64,000 nucleotides of DNA from Lepas anatifera (taxonomy: Eukaryota > Arthropoda > Thecostraca > Lepadidae): positions 221,001 through 285,000 of the forward strand of contig JAOTON010001681.1 of the NCBI GenBank assembly GCA_034440635.1, given 5' to 3'. Below the pieces are notes generated by a model. It saw nothing but the letters and a program-made list of their open reading frames with translations, was not told the origin of the DNA and made no database searches. Shown in pieces: positions 63,641 through 64,000 of the stretch. The position numbers and the translations under genes are program-made. The stretch's first letter is position 1. Each line of letters begins with the position of its first letter.

Positions 63641-63917
63641 ATTATTGGCGACGATGAGGCATTAGGTGGACACCTACCAGGTGCCCATACTCTTCCCGGG
63701 TGCATGGAAAGGCGACAGAATGCCATAGCTGACCGAAAAAGGTATTAAATTGTCCACCAAATCGCTACATGCGGTCCAGTTACATTTCGTTTCAACGGCG
63801 TAGGGCACTAAATTTCGAGCGGCACGGCCCAAATTGGGTACACCACCTGGACATCAAAAGGGCACCCCGGCAGTGATGGGGGCACGTGCCCCCTGTGCCC
63901 CCCTGGCTGCACCCCTG
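63641..63917. mobile_element. Insertion in the CTCAG array, ends GCAGCCAG-type
   Basis: About 280 bp of unrelated DNA ending TGGCTGCACCCCTG, containing the palindrome GGGGGCACGTGCCCCC near 63878-63893. It could be a fragment of the element whose other end is at 61094. Its left boundary, CACCCGTACAATTATT, lacks an obvious inverse. Confidence 0.45.
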
Positions 63918-64000
63918 GACAGTAGATAAACTCCGGGAGGCATTAAATAAGCTCAGGGGGCCCCAATCAGCTCAAGGGGCACTAAAACAGTTAATAGGGC
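63918..64000. repeat. CTCAG-type array, continuation past the window
   Basis: Units such as TAAGCTCAGGGGGCCCCAAT continue to the last base, so the array is longer than the window shows. Confidence 0.75.

Overview
The window is animal nuclear DNA, almost certainly from an invertebrate. Genes are sparse and several are split by long introns. Conserved metazoan proteins (prefoldin subunit 4, LRRC23, the mitochondrial thiamine pyrophosphate carrier SLC25A19) lie in a background of transposon relics, minisatellites and inverted repeats. Flagellar LRRC23, Penelope-like and CR1-like retroelements, tRNA-derived SINEs and TTAA-inserting DNA elements fit an arthropod, possibly a crustacean; that placement is inference only.

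Layout. 1-20 kb is repeat territory: dispersed repeats, a TA-flanked mariner-like element (5766-6570), a CR1-like LINE 3' end (7855-8753, minus), a ~140-170 bp satellite that reverses orientation near 12.73 kb (11.45-15.0 kb) and is interrupted by a TTAA-type element, a Penelope GIY-YIG fragment (15.5-16.0 kb), and AGGTCA-rich elements at 17.9-19.7 kb. 20.2-26.8 kb is the gene island: LINE remnant, large palindrome, LRRC23 (minus), a broken ubiquitin-specific-protease copy (minus), SLC25A19 (plus) and a SINE. 27.4-49.8 kb is dominated by the prefoldin subunit 4 gene (plus): coding exons at 32979-33083, 37567-37686 and 49631-49783 (exon 1 not found), with at least six minisatellites in or beside its introns. 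50-64 kb is again mobile and repetitive DNA: a 2.9-kb foldback, SINE, MITEs and a long CTCAG-type array to the window end.

Two systems stand out. First, in the prefoldin gene the minisatellites in front of exons 2 and 4 run in register into the 3' splice site, and their units (36 bp and 60 bp) look like copies of the acceptor itself, so each exon is preceded by a long row of near-identical pyrimidine-AG decoys. The array before exon 3 also nearly abuts its acceptor. Second, there is a family of roughly 0.8-1.6 kb elements flanked by TTAA (piggyBac-like target choice) whose ends carry a hairpin that stays palindromic although its sequence differs between copies, and whose interior is packed with AGGTCA nuclear-receptor half-sites.

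None of the protein genes look like an operon or pathway cluster; they are unrelated housekeeping or ciliary genes that share an island.
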